From Pirellulaceae bacterium (lineage in GTDB: Bacteria > Planctomycetota > Planctomycetia > Pirellulales > Thermoguttaceae), in the NCBI GenBank assembly GCA_012744395.1, contig JAAYCB010000157.1, positions 1 to 42,600 of the forward strand: a stretch of 42,600 nucleotides of DNA, given 5' to 3'. Below the pieces are notes generated by a model that had not been told where the DNA came from, did not search any database, and worked only from the letters and a program-made list of their open reading frames with translations. The translations under genes were made by a program, and so were the position numbers. Each line of letters starts with the position of its first letter. Position 1 is the stretch's first letter. Shown one piece after another: positions 7,901 to 16,228 of the stretch.

Positions 7901-10468
7901 ATGAGCCGGCGCCCGATTGAGCCAACCTGGCCGTTTCTGTGCATTCTGACCGTCCTGTTCATCCTGAGTGCCGCTGCGCCTCGGGCATGGGAGACGACGG
8001 TCCGAACGAACGGCATGCCCGCACCCAATCAGGATTCGGCGGCCGGATTGTCGCAGAGCCGTGTCCAGGAGCGCCTGCCGACAGCGAAGGCCGTGGATCA
8101 AACGCTCACCGACTTGTTTGCCGCGGCCAATCGCGCGGAGGCTGTGAAGAAGCCCCGCACGGTGGATGCACCCGGCGGGTTGGTAATGGCCGTGCCCAGT
8201 CCGCGGGTGGCGGCGGTGCTGGATGGGCCGGGCGATTCGGGCGGGTCGCCGTTGCCGGCATCCGAAGAGGAAGTCCGGCCGGCGGAATCGTCCGCGGAGG
8301 CGGTGGCGGTGACGGTGGACGCCGGGCGGCCGGACGATGATCCCGGCGCCGGCGACGTGGCGGGCATTTCGCCGATCGAGCCGAGCGCGATTCGCGCGAT
8401 GGCCGCGGCCGTCCCCATGGGGCGCGATTGGCTCGGCTCGGACGCGCCTTGGACGGAGCCGGCCTCGATTGTCGCGCTGTTGGAGCCGCTCGCTTGGGAG
8501 TGCGGGATTGGCCAGTGGGCACGGGCGATGGCCCGCGAAGTGCGCGTCGCGGCCGCCGACCTGGCGGCGGAGTCGCCCGGCGTCAAGGGGAGAATCGAGG
8601 GGCTCGAGTCCCTGGCCGGGGAGGGCCGGTCGCTGGCCGGCCAGGTGAAGGACACGCCCCTTGAAAAGCCCCTCCAGAGCGCGTGCCAGATGATCGATCG
8701 CCGGATCGTCGTCTGGAAGCGACTCGCCGAGGCGATCGCAGACGGGTATCGGCCGGCGCCGGTTCAACGCTTGCGCTGCCAGGCGCGTTTTCGAGACACC
8801 CTGTCGATGCTGGCGAGCAACGCCAACGGCGGCACCTGGCGGCGGTTTTTGCAGCTTGACCAGCTGATGGTCGCGGTGTCGAGGACCGCGCCCGCGTGGT
8901 CCGACGAGGATCGCAAGTTGGCCCGTGCCGTTCTCTTGAAGCTCCATGCGGCCAATCTGTCGGCGGACCAGCTTTCGTTCATCCGCTCGGAGGCGTTGAC
9001 CGAACTGCGGCAATGCCTTCACGAGATGGCGACCGAGCGGGCCTCCGCGGCCAGGATCGTGGAGAGCATCGAAGCGTTCGAGCGGACCTGGTCGGCGGGC
9101 GCGGGCGAGCGGCTGGCGGCCGAGCGGCTGCGGCTGGCCCTCTCGACGCATCCCCCCTATGCACGGCTGGCCGAATGCATCGCGGAAGTCTACTGCGCTC
9201 CGAACGTCCGCATTGCGGTGACCGGTTACCTGCTGAACCAAATGGTGCCCGATCGGAAACCGGAGTACCAGTGGGTTCGCGACTCGGTGATGGGGCACCC
9301 GGTGCGCGGCCACAGCCTGACCAGCGCCCATGTCAGCCTGGTGTTGATTTCCGACCCCGATCGGCTTCGCGCGGCGCTGAACGTCGAGGGGCTCGTCGAT
9401 GCGTCGACTGCGTCGACCGCCGGCCCGGCCACGTTCTTCAGTGACAGCCAATCGGCCTACCAGGCGGTGAAGGAGCTCGAATTGACGCCCCAGGGGATCG
9501 AGTTTCAGCCGGTGGAGGTCGACGTGGACAACCGCACGCGGTTGCGGCAGGTTCGCACGAGTTTCGACCTGATCCCGCTGCTCGGCCCGGTGGTCCACGA
9601 CCTGGCGCGAAACCAGCACGAGAAGAACCGGCCGCAGATTCGCCGGGAGGTGCGGCGGAAGGTGTGTGCCCAGGCGAAGGAGCAGATCGACGAAGAGGTC
9701 GATGCGCGGCTGGGAGAGCTCAACCAACGGCTCAAGGAGCGGGCCCTCGATCCGCTCGCCGCGATGGCGCTCCGCCCGATCGTGACGCAGGCCGAGACGA
9801 CCGAGGAGCGGATGACGATGCAGCTTCAGTTGGCCGGACCGTGCCAATTGGGCAGCCACACCCCCCGGCCCTGGGCGCCGGCCGACAGCGTGCTGAGCCT
9901 TCAGCTTCACCAATCGGCGGTCAACAACGTCCTCGAACGGCTCGAGCTGAATGGCCAGACGCTTTCGATCAAGCAGTTGCGCGAGCGGATCGCCGAACGC
10001 TTTCGACGGCCCGAATTGCTCCAGCAGACCGGCGAACACGACGACGTGGTGATCAGCTTCGCCGCGGAGGACGCTGTCCGGGTCGACTTCGAAGGCGGGC
10101 GGTTGGCGATCTCGCTGGCGATCAAGCGGCTCGCCAAGTCGCCCCACGAGTGGACCGACTTCCGCGTCCGCGCCAATTACTGCCCGGTGGTCACCGAGCG
10201 GTCGGCGCACCTGGTTCGCGACGGGGTTGTCGAGCTTTCCGGGCGGATCCGCGCCGGCTCGCAGATCGCGTTGCGGGGCATCTTCAGCAAGACCTTTTCG
10301 AAGGACCGGGTCTGGCCGATCGTGCCGGAGAACCTCGCCGCCGACTCGCGGCTCGCGGGTCTGGAGATCACGCAGTTGCGCATGGAAAACGGCTGGATCG
10401 CGCTGGCCGTCGGGCCGGAGCGGGCGAAACCCTCGGTGGCCGAGCGGACACGCACGGCGACGAAGTAA
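7901..10468 (+). CDS. Unknown 855-residue protein with N-terminal membrane segment
   Basis: I do not recognise this family. The start ATG 7901 has GAGG 6 nt upstream. Residues about 9-27 form one hydrophobic segment followed by AAAPRA, so the protein is exported or anchored by its N-terminus. Residues 30-160 are Pro/Ala/Glu-rich and look disordered. About 170-430 is helical. The rest holds a charged helical segment (about 585-615, rich in Arg, Glu and Gln) flanked by mixed alpha/beta regions. No catalytic motif, nucleotide-binding motif or metal site was seen. Codon use is like the neighbours. Two similar-sized folded regions around a helical linker would suit a periplasmic binding or scaffold protein, but this is only a guess. 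The convergent hydrolase gene ends 72 bp downstream. Confidence 0.8.
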   Translation: MSRRPIEPTWPFLCILTVLFILSAAAPRAWETTVRTNGMPAPNQDSAAGLSQSRVQERLPTAKAVDQTLTDLFAAANRAEAVKKPRTVDAPGGLVMAVPSPRVAAVLDGPGDSGGSPLPASEEEVRPAESSAEAVAVTVDAGRPDDDPGAGDVAGISPIEPSAIRAMAAAVPMGRDWLGSDAPWTEPASIVALLEPLAWECGIGQWARAMAREVRVAAADLAAESPGVKGRIEGLESLAGEGRSLAGQVKDTPLEKPLQSACQMIDRRIVVWKRLAEAIADGYRPAPVQRLRCQARFRDTLSMLASNANGGTWRRFLQLDQLMVAVSRTAPAWSDEDRKLARAVLLKLHAANLSADQLSFIRSEALTELRQCLHEMATERASAARIVESIEAFERTWSAGAGERLAAERLRLALSTHPPYARLAECIAEVYCAPNVRIAVTGYLLNQMVPDRKPEYQWVRDSVMGHPVRGHSLTSAHVSLVLISDPDRLRAALNVEGLVDASTASTAGPATFFSDSQSAYQAVKELELTPQGIEFQPVEVDVDNRTRLRQVRTSFDLIPLLGPVVHDLARNQHEKNRPQIRREVRRKVCAQAKEQIDEEVDARLGELNQRLKERALDPLAAMALRPIVTQAETTEERMTMQLQLAGPCQLGSHTPRPWAPADSVLSLQLHQSAVNNVLERLELNGQTLSIKQLRERIAERFRRPELLQQTGEHDDVVISFAAEDAVRVDFEGGRLAISLAIKRLAKSPHEWTDFRVRANYCPVVTERSAHLVRDGVVELSGRIRAGSQIALRGIFSKTFSKDRVWPIVPENLAADSRLAGLEITQLRMENGWIALAVGPERAKPSVAERTRTATK

Positions 10469-10505
10469 CGGAGGAGCGGACCGGCAAATCGCCGTCTTTT
10501 CGTCT

Positions 10506-10530
10506 GGTTCCCAGGCTCCCGCTGGGGACC
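10506..10530. repeat. Imperfect palindrome between convergent genes
   Basis: GGTTCCCAG and CTGGGGACC face each other around a short centre. It sits in the 71-bp gap between two convergent genes, where it could act as a two-way transcript end. No clear T-tract is present. Confidence 0.4.
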
Positions 10531-10539
10531 GGGCCGTCG

Positions 10540-11556
10540 TCACGGCTCCGCCCCTCCAACCGGGAACGCATACCGCGCCAGGCGCGAATCGACGGCCGGG
10601 CTGTCGAGGTACGCCCGCCAATCGTGCGCGCGCCCGACCTGGCATTCCACGCGGACGCGCTCAAAGCAGAGCCCGGCGTCGCTCAGTCGCCGGGGGCAGG
10701 CCGGTCCGGCAAACCCCAGCGCGGTGGACCGATCGTCGCGTCGCATGCGGGGATAGAGCCGCAGGACGGGGTCCAGGCAGTTGCCCGTGATCATCAGTTG
10801 GTCGATGCCATGAAGCGCCAAGCCATGGCGGCTGCCGGGCAGCAGCCACTCGCTGTCCAGTGCAGCGGCGATGAGCATGACGCGCGCCGGCCGCCGCTCC
10901 GCCTCGGGCCCGTCCCGCTGGAGCTGCCAGCCGTTCAACTGTCCGCCTTCGGCCAGGTGCAAGGCGCCCGCAATCACCCGCGCCCCGAAGCTGTATCCGA
11001 TCAGCAGTACCGGCGACTCGGCCGGCAACCGGTCGAGCCACGCGGCCAGGTAGTAGCTCTGCACGTCGCTCCGCGCGGCCTTCACGAGGGCATCCCGCCG
11101 GGGGCCGCCGGCGGTCCGGTCGGCCGGCCAGGCCCAGATCACCAGCCGGAACGGCTGATCGGCCGAGACGCGCCGGAGCCGGTGGAAAATGGGCAGCCCC
11201 TGGTTGACCGCCGTGCACAGGTCCGCGCGATTGCCGTGCACGAAGACCACGAGGGGGACTTCAGCCAGCGCCGGCTCGAAAAACGCCTCGGCCGTGGCCG
11301 CAGTCCATCCGGTGTGAATCGCGTCGCGCCGCCGGTAAGAGAACCGATCGGGGTCGAACCCGGCCGGGCAGCCCGACGGCGCGTGCCGCGTACTGACGAT
11401 CCACGCCGCGGCGGACGGCTGCCGGGCCTCGGCCGCCGCGCCCTTTACGCCGCAACCGCCCGGCTCCTCCGCGGCGCGGGCCGGGCAGGAAGACGTCGCC
11501 AGAAACGCCCCCCAGGCAATCGTCGCGATCAGTCGAACGGGAAATGCTCTGTTCAT
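10540..11556 (-). CDS. Exported alpha/beta hydrolase
   Basis: This 338-residue protein has a Sec signal (residues about 6-28, ending CPARAA). The alpha/beta hydrolase core starts near residue 100 with PLVVFVHGNR, where HGN forms the oxyanion region. The nucleophile elbow is GYSFGAR with Ser189 as the expected nucleophile. A His late in the chain (in GRAHDW) is a candidate catalytic base. The layout resembles the DUF900-type hydrolases of unknown substrate that are frequent in planctomycetes. An ester or lipid substrate is possible, but nothing in the sequence fixes it. The gene stands alone on the minus strand. ATG 11556 has GAGAG upstream. Confidence 0.8.
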   Translation of the reverse strand: MNRAFPVRLIATIAWGAFLATSSCPARAAEEPGGCGVKGAAAEARQPSAAAWIVSTRHAPSGCPAGFDPDRFSYRRRDAIHTGWTAATAEAFFEPALAEVPLVVFVHGNRADLCTAVNQGLPIFHRLRRVSADQPFRLVIWAWPADRTAGGPRRDALVKAARSDVQSYYLAAWLDRLPAESPVLLIGYSFGARVIAGALHLAEGGQLNGWQLQRDGPEAERRPARVMLIAAALDSEWLLPGSRHGLALHGIDQLMITGNCLDPVLRLYPRMRRDDRSTALGFAGPACPRRLSDAGLCFERVRVECQVGRAHDWRAYLDSPAVDSRLARYAFPVGGAEP

Positions 11557-11906
11557 CGGATGCCGCTCTCATGCATTCCGGGCGAGGCTCCCGGCGGCCG
11601 CGCCCGCAAACCTTCACGCTCCAGGCGGGTTGGGGAGGGCGGTTCCGTTGCCTTGCGGCGGGAGAGCTTTGCCGGCCAGCCGGGATTGCCGCCGCGCCCG
11701 CGCAGAATGGGGATCTCCCCGGAAACGCCCACTCGGGGTCGGATCATCTGGGGAAAGTCTAGCTTCTACTGAGCGGGATGAATGCCTGGCGGCGGCGGAA
11801 TGTGGCAAGAAGTCGACACGTTGCGTTTGCACTTCACCGGCCATGGGGTAGAGTTGTCGGGTTGATGACTCCTTGCTGTAGAAGGAACGGACAGGAGAAG
11901 CGGGTT
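11557..11906. other. Intergenic stretch between divergent genes
   Basis: About 350 bp lie between the hydrolase gene (minus) and the lipoprotein gene (plus). Open frames exist on both strands because of the high G+C, but none has a ribosome site or a protein-like composition. No structured RNA was recognised. Confidence 0.4.
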
Positions 11907-12176
11907 ATGAGGAAGTTGCTGGTTTTCGCCGTCTTGGTCACCACGCTCGCGGCCGCTGGATGCGGAATCTGCGACCGCATGAGGCGGGGGTCCCTGTTCC
12001 AGTCGTGGACGACCACCGAGGTGCCGTGCTACGAGTCGTGCGTCACGTGCTCGCCCGAGGATCCCTGCGGGGCGTGCGAATCGTGCCTGCCGGGGATCAC
12101 CGACTCGGTGCCGATGGACTCGCCGATGACCTCGCCGCCGGCGTCTCCGCCGGTGCTGCCCTCGCCGGGCATCTGA
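11907..12176 (+). CDS. Small Cys-rich lipoprotein
   Basis: The 89-residue product starts at ATG 11907, which has AGGAG 9-10 nt upstream. An in-frame extension back to 11778 has no such site. Residues 1-19 are a lipoprotein signal with the lipobox AAGC, so Cys19 would be lipidated. The mature part is short and Cys-rich: after Cys19 and Cys22 there is a cluster with CYESCVTC, a CGAC pair and ESC. It ends in a Ser/Pro/Met-rich tail. The Cys spacing suggests disulfides or metal binding outside the cytoplasm. No known family was recognised; small lipoproteins of this kind are common in the phylum. Confidence 0.75.
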   Translation: MRKLLVFAVLVTTLAAAGCGICDRMRRGSLFQSWTTTEVPCYESCVTCSPEDPCGACESCLPGITDSVPMDSPMTSPPASPPVLPSPGI

Positions 12177-12215
12177 CACGGTCGCCCGCTGGCGATCGGT
12201 TTCGGCGGCCTGCGA

Positions 12216-12236
12216 CCGGGTTCTTCCCAGACCCGG
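12216..12236. terminator. Hairpin between convergent genes, possible two-way terminator
   Basis: CCGGGT (12216-12221) pairs with ACCCGG (12231-12236) around a 9-nt loop, in the 120-bp gap between the lipoprotein and SpoVG genes. There is no T-tract on either side, so its role as a terminator is uncertain. Confidence 0.3.
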
Positions 12237-12296
12237 GCAAGCGTCCCGGCAAGACGCCTCCAGCCCGTGGGGGGGCGCGTCGCGGGCGCGGACGAT

Positions 12297-12872
12297 TCAC
12301 TGGTCGAAGATGCCCGCGCCGAAGTCCTTGCGGCCGGCGTTGGCGGTCGAGTCCGGGGACCGCCGCGCGGGGATTCTGTGCGGTCCTCGAGGCGTTTCGG
12401 CGGGCTGGATCTGGGTCGGCGTCACCGCCGGCTTCTCGTCGGCCGGGTGCGCTTCGTAGTCGTCGTAGTCTTCGTAACTGGAGACGTACCCCGGCTGCGC
12501 CGCGCGGGCTCTTTCCTGCTCGAACGCTTCGATGACCTTCTGCTGGATCATCTCACGGCAGCCGCTGTTGATCGGGTGGGCGATATCCGCATAGAGCTTG
12601 GCCCGCCCCTCGTCGTCGCGGACTGCCTCGGGCTCCTTCAACCGCGTGCCGCATTGATTGCAGAACGCCGCTCGCAGATGGTTCTTGCAGCGGCACTTGG
12701 GACAATGCGCCGTCAGCTTGCGGCTCGGCATGGCGACGAAGTGTCCTCCCGATCCCTCGATGATCTTCAGATCGCGGACGACGAAGCAGTCATCAAACGT
12801 GATCGAGCAGAACGCTTTCAAGCGCTCGCCGGGCTCATCCATTAACTTGATGCGAACCTCTGTGATCTGCAC
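12297..12872 (-). CDS. spoVG: SpoVG-family protein with inserted zinc ribbon
   Basis: The product has 191 residues. The GTG at 12870-12872 is chosen because AAAGGAG lies 7 nt upstream and because it gives [10 protein letters not shown], the normal SpoVG start. Residues 1-51 (to the MPSRK block) and 96-120 (DIAHPINS onward) are the two halves of SpoVG, a small nucleic-acid-binding regulator known from Firmicutes. Between them, where ordinary SpoVG has only a short loop, lies a four-Cys zinc ribbon (Cys57, Cys60, Cys71, Cys74). After residue 120 comes a 70-residue tail, first acidic and Tyr-rich ([10 protein letters not shown]), then Pro/Arg-rich. The gene lies downstream of ispE on the same strand, as in Firmicutes, but with a 299-bp gap. 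A DNA- or RNA-binding role is inferred. Confidence 0.85.
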   Translation of the reverse strand: MQITEVRIKLMDEPGERLKAFCSITFDDCFVVRDLKIIEGSGGHFVAMPSRKLTAHCPKCRCKNHLRAAFCNQCGTRLKEPEAVRDDEGRAKLYADIAHPINSGCREMIQQKVIEAFEQERARAAQPGYVSSYEDYDDYEAHPADEKPAVTPTQIQPAETPRGPHRIPARRSPDSTANAGRKDFGAGIFDQ

Positions 12873-13016
12873 GGCCTGACTCCTTTTCTTCGGGTCTCTT
12901 GGTGCGCATTCAAAGTCCACTCCGCCGCCGGCTGGAGAGCCAAAGGCCCCGGTACGATGCCGCCGCCCGCCCCGAGCAGTCTTCGCTCTGTGTTCCGCGG
13001 ATGGCAACCGCCGCCC

Positions 13017-13034
13017 CCCGGGGCGAACCCCGGG
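13017..13034. other. Perfect 7-bp G+C hairpin between ispE and spoVG
   Basis: CCCGGGG and CCCCGGG pair around the 4-nt loop CGAA (TTCG on the coding strand), with further pairing possible outside. No T-tract follows. It lies in the 5' leader region of spoVG or the 3' region of ispE and could influence read-through or mRNA processing. Confidence 0.4.
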
Positions 13035-13171
13035 CGGAACACCCTCCGCTCGCGGGACGCGGACTCGTCACGAAGCGCCGCGCGCCGCCGCAACCGAAAA
13101 TCGTCCTTCTGCAATACTTGCCGCGGAACGTCCTTGGTCGTCGAAATCACACGCTCTGGGCAGAGGCACTT

Positions 13172-14065
13172 CTAGCGGCAGCCTCGCACTGCATAGACCG
13201 TCCCGATTCCGCGTGTTTGCAGGCGGCGAGCAACGCGCCGCGCGTGGCGCGCGTGCCGGCACAGCCCGAAACAGCAGCTTCCACTGCCTGTCATCTGGTA
13301 CCCAACGCAGTCAACGGTTTCCAACGCGCGCCGGACTCTTGCAATCCACGGCGAGAGAAGCGACGCGGACGTCTCCAAACGGTTGAACATCGTCTCCGCC
13401 ATTCGCTTCAGGTCTCCGCGGGCAAACGCCTCGGCAAACGGTCGGACAGGGCGCGGCCTGCCGGCGATTCGGCAAGTCCGGTAGACATCCGCCGTCCTCA
13501 ATCCCTCCGGAGGCCGCACGACGACCAGATGCAGGATTGGCGAACCGGGCGCTGGCACGATAATCTCTCCCCGCCCCCGGCAGATCGAAGCGGATGAATG
13601 AAGAAACAGAGGGACATCGCTCCCCAACTCGGCCCCGACCTGGGCCAACCGCTCGCGGGGCCAGTGGAGTCCCCAAACCACGTTCGCCGCCGCCAGGGCG
13701 GCGGCCGCATCGCTCGAGCCCCCCCCTAACCCAGCCGCGGTAGGAATCCGTTTCCGCAGAGAGACCCGAGCGCCCAATTCGGCGCCCGCCCGCCGGCGAA
13801 GCAACTCCAGCGCGCGAACCACCAGATTCGCCGAGTCCTCGGGGACGTCGCCGCAAGGGGCTCCGCTTGAGGCAAAAACAAGGCGGAAATCAATCCGGGG
13901 ACCCGCCCGCCCGCTCAAGATCAGCGTGTCGTATAGGTCGATCGGGTAGACGAGGGTCTCCACTTCGTGGAATCCGTCGTTCCGCCGGTTCAACACTTCG
14001 AAGAAAAGATTGAGTTTCGCCGGGGCGCAGACAACCACCCCGTCGGCAGTCCTCTGGAGGTGCAT
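13172..14065 (-). CDS. ispE: 4-diphosphocytidyl-2-C-methyl-D-erythritol kinase
   Basis: This 297-residue GHMP kinase phosphorylates the 2-hydroxyl of CDP-methylerythritol in the cytosol, in the non-mevalonate isoprenoid pathway. Diagnostic features are APAKLNLFFEV at about 14-24, the ATP-binding glycine loop PTAAGLGGGSSDAAAAL at 109-125, and MTGSGSCCFGL near 258-268. The length is normal (about 280-300). ATG 14065 follows a GGGGGGTGAAGG run that can serve as the ribosome site. The product feeds the isoprenoid supply needed for the menaquinone side chain handled by the genes at 20-23 kb. The rsmG gene lies 190 bp upstream on the same strand. Confidence 0.95.
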   Translation of the reverse strand: MHLQRTADGVVVCAPAKLNLFFEVLNRRNDGFHEVETLVYPIDLYDTLILSGRAGPRIDFRLVFASSGAPCGDVPEDSANLVVRALELLRRRAGAELGARVSLRKRIPTAAGLGGGSSDAAAALAAANVVWGLHWPRERLAQVGAELGSDVPLFLHSSASICRGRGEIIVPAPGSPILHLVVVRPPEGLRTADVYRTCRIAGRPRPVRPFAEAFARGDLKRMAETMFNRLETSASLLSPWIARVRRALETVDCVGYQMTGSGSCCFGLCRHARHARRVARRLQTRGIGTVYAVRGCR

Positions 14066-14254
14066 CCTTCACCCCCCTTTAGTAGCAGCCACGTGATCAA
14101 TGGTTACACTGCCTCTCTATCGCCCGCCAATGAAAAGCGACTTCCTCAAGGGCGGTGGACAGCTACTACATCATCCGGCGATTCTACCCCTGCTGCAATT
14201 GGCGGTCAACATGGACACCCCCAATTTGCGGCAATCCGCGCAAAATGGCCGAAA

Positions 14255-14902
14255 TTATTCGGGGCCGCGAGTGATTTGCAGCAGAACGCTCTCCGATTCG
14301 GTCCCCGCCAATGGAGAGGTGGCCAGTTTGCGGAGGCACATCCCCTTCAAGCTGCCGCGATGCCGGGCTTCGCCCCGTTCCGCGACCCAGGCCGGGCCCT
14401 TCAGCACCAGCAACCGGTGGAACGAGCCCCAGTGCGGCTTGAGCCAGGTGAGGATTTTTTGCAGCCGGGCGACGGCTCGGGCGACCAGCGTGTCTCCCCG
14501 CCACTGCTCGAGCACAAGCTGGACATTCTGGGCGTAAACCGGGACACAAAGGTCCAACTGGGCCACGATGTCGGCCACCGCCCGGGCCTTCTTCCCCACC
14601 GAATCGCAGACCGACACATCCAGGTCGGGCCGCAGGATCGCCAGCACGACGCCGGGCACTCCGCCGCCGGTGCCAACATCCAACACCTTCTCGCACTCGG
14701 CGAGTTGCCGGGCGAACAACAGACTGTCGACCAGGTCGCGGCCGACGAACTTCTCGTAGTCCGTGTGCCGGGTCAAGTTGAGCTTCGTATTCCAATCCCA
14801 GAGCGCGCGGCAGTAGAGCGCGAGCCGCTCGATCTGGTCGTCGGGCAATTCGATCTCATGGCGCGCCATCGCGGCGGCGAGCGGGGCGGCGGACGATTTC
14901 AC
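14255..14902 (-). CDS. rsmG: 16S rRNA (guanine527-N7)-methyltransferase
   Basis: The product is 215 residues, the usual size for RsmG (GidB). It methylates N7 of G527 in 16S rRNA using S-adenosylmethionine. The SAM site is VLDVGTGGGVPG at 73-84, and the family signature NLTRHTDYEKF precedes it at about 42-52. The GTG at 14900-14902 is preferred because AGGAAG lies about 8 nt upstream and the length fits. The frame is open further upstream but without homology. An ATG at codon 12 is the alternative. The gene is divergent from the tmk operon. Confidence 0.92.
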   Translation of the reverse strand: MKSSAAPLAAAMARHEIELPDDQIERLALYCRALWDWNTKLNLTRHTDYEKFVGRDLVDSLLFARQLAECEKVLDVGTGGGVPGVVLAILRPDLDVSVCDSVGKKARAVADIVAQLDLCVPVYAQNVQLVLEQWRGDTLVARAVARLQKILTWLKPHWGSFHRLLVLKGPAWVAERGEARHRGSLKGMCLRKLATSPLAGTESESVLLQITRGPE

Positions 14903-15400
14903 GCAACGGTCTTCCTGAAACAAGGGCCTGGCACGGGGCGGAGTCGGCCAGCCGGATTGCCTCGGCCCAAGCCACCCTGGGGTACACAACCGGCGCCGGC
15001 GGCCGAGCATCGGCCGGCCGATCCCCTGAGCCTCTCCAGGGCCACGGGGCGCGCCCTGCGGCGACCGGCCCGAAGGCGATTGCATCGGACGGGGCAACTC
15101 AGTAGCATACGGGGCGCGATTCGAGGGGAAGTCGCCGCGTCCAATAGCGGTTTGCGTCAGGCCCCACGCTGTTTTCCCGGAGAGAGCCTGCTGAGCAACC
15201 ATTTGACTGGCTGTGGTGTCTTGCGTCAAGCGGCCGCCGTGCGGCGTCGAGCCTCGCCAGGGCACGACGCTTCACCGGGTTTCCAAGCTCCGGCTTGGAA
15301 ACCCGGATTGAGCGTTCCCAAGCTGGAGCTTGGGAACAAGGGGGGAATGGGAACGAGGTAGAAGGGAACGAGAAGGAGACTTGCTCGTCTTCATTGCACG
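14903..15400. promoter_or_regulatory. Divergent intergenic region upstream of rsmG and the tmk operon
   Basis: This 498-bp stretch has no gene that I can support. It should hold the promoters of rsmG (minus) and of the 15401-tmk unit (plus). Two palindromes occupy 15277-15337, just upstream of the plus-strand gene. Confidence 0.4.
15277..15337. repeat. Pair of palindromic repeats (CCAAGCT..AGCTTGG type)
   Basis: Two different near-perfect palindromes stand side by side. At 15277-15304 the arms are GGGTTTCCAAGC and GCTTGGAAACCC around a 4-nt centre. At 15314-15337 the arms are GTTCCCAAGCT and AGCTTGGGAAC. The shared CCAAGC core suggests two members of one family. From memory such palindromes are dispersed in Pirellulales genomes. 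Confidence 0.75.
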
Positions 15401-16228
15401 ATGGCACAACTACTCGACCGTGAAGAATACATCGAACAGGCCTATTTCTATCGCACGCTGAATGAGCGGATGCAGCAGGGCATGTCGACGCAGGAGTTGC
15501 TCTTGGCGGTGCGCCAGGAACTCCTGGCGACCGCGAAACTCCCCCTGGCTCTCGACTTCTTGCGGACGGAGCTGAAACACACCGGCGGGTTCGCCACCGC
15601 GATGGCCAGGATGGACCACTACTTCACGGCGTTTCAGACCTTCGTGATCCGCGAAGCCGAGCGGCAGGAAGGCCGTTTCGATTTCCGCATCGCGCTGGAA
15701 ATCCTCGAACGGGAGGCAAAATACCGGTCCGAGAACGCCACGCGCCAAGGCATCTTCTTCTTCCAGTTCGAGGCCCTCTGCCGGAATCGGCTGGGCTACG
15801 ACGCCGGACTCGAAGCAATGGCCGCCGATCCGGTTTACGACGAGGCCTGGGGCCAGTGGATTCTCACGGTTCGCCGCCAGGTTGGGCTGATCGACCTGGC
15901 CGACATGGTCTACGTTCGCAGCGAGTACTACCGGATGACACACGAAGACATGGACAGGGCGGTCCTGTTCGGCGAAAAGGAGGGGAAGATCGCCCTGGCG
16001 AACCGCCGAAAGGACCCCGTCTACCTGTTCTCCGCGCTTGCCCGGCATCTGGGTTATCCGAGTGTTCCGCGGCCCAAACCGCCGACGGACGAGGAGAACC
16101 TCGTCCCCCTGCTCCGCCAGCGGATCGAGCGGCTGGAGATGCGGGTTCGGCTCATGGAGGAGGAACTTCGCGGCGGGATCAACCTGGCCCGGTTCTTCGT
16201 CTCCGATTCGGAAAACAAGGGGTCCTAG
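15401..16228 (+). CDS. Unknown conserved-looking protein encoded directly upstream of tmk
   Basis: The product has 275 residues and matches no family I know by name. It is rich in Arg, Glu, Leu and aromatic residues and appears almost fully helical. The last 60 residues contain a likely coiled coil (LLRQRIERLEMRVRLMEEEL at about 239-258). There is no signal peptide or membrane segment, so it is cytosolic. Its TAG stop is followed at once by the tmk ATG with no spacer, so translation is almost surely coupled. The ribosome site of this gene is poor: AAGGAG lies about 20 nt upstream of ATG 15401. The context suggests a link to nucleotide supply or replication, but that is only inference. Confidence 0.8.
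   Translation: MAQLLDREEYIEQAYFYRTLNERMQQGMSTQELLLAVRQELLATAKLPLALDFLRTELKHTGGFATAMARMDHYFTAFQTFVIREAERQEGRFDFRIALEILEREAKYRSENATRQGIFFFQFEALCRNRLGYDAGLEAMAADPVYDEAWGQWILTVRRQVGLIDLADMVYVRSEYYRMTHEDMDRAVLFGEKEGKIALANRRKDPVYLFSALARHLGYPSVPRPKPPTDEENLVPLLRQRIERLEMRVRLMEEELRGGINLARFFVSDSENKGS

Noticed and set aside
7817..10645. A very long open frame on the minus strand (more than 900 codons)
   Set aside because: It is the antisense shadow of the 855-residue gene at 7901: Arg/Pro/Gly/His-rich, with no ribosome site and no domain.
9664..11772. A 700-codon plus-strand frame running over two genes
   Set aside because: It crosses the end of one gene and the antisense of the hydrolase gene, is Arg-rich and has no motif. 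It is a high-G+C artefact.
14903..15265. An N-terminal extension of rsmG of about 120 codons
   Set aside because: The extension is Arg/Pro/Gly-rich and absent from the family. The GTG at 14902 has a ribosome site and gives the normal length.
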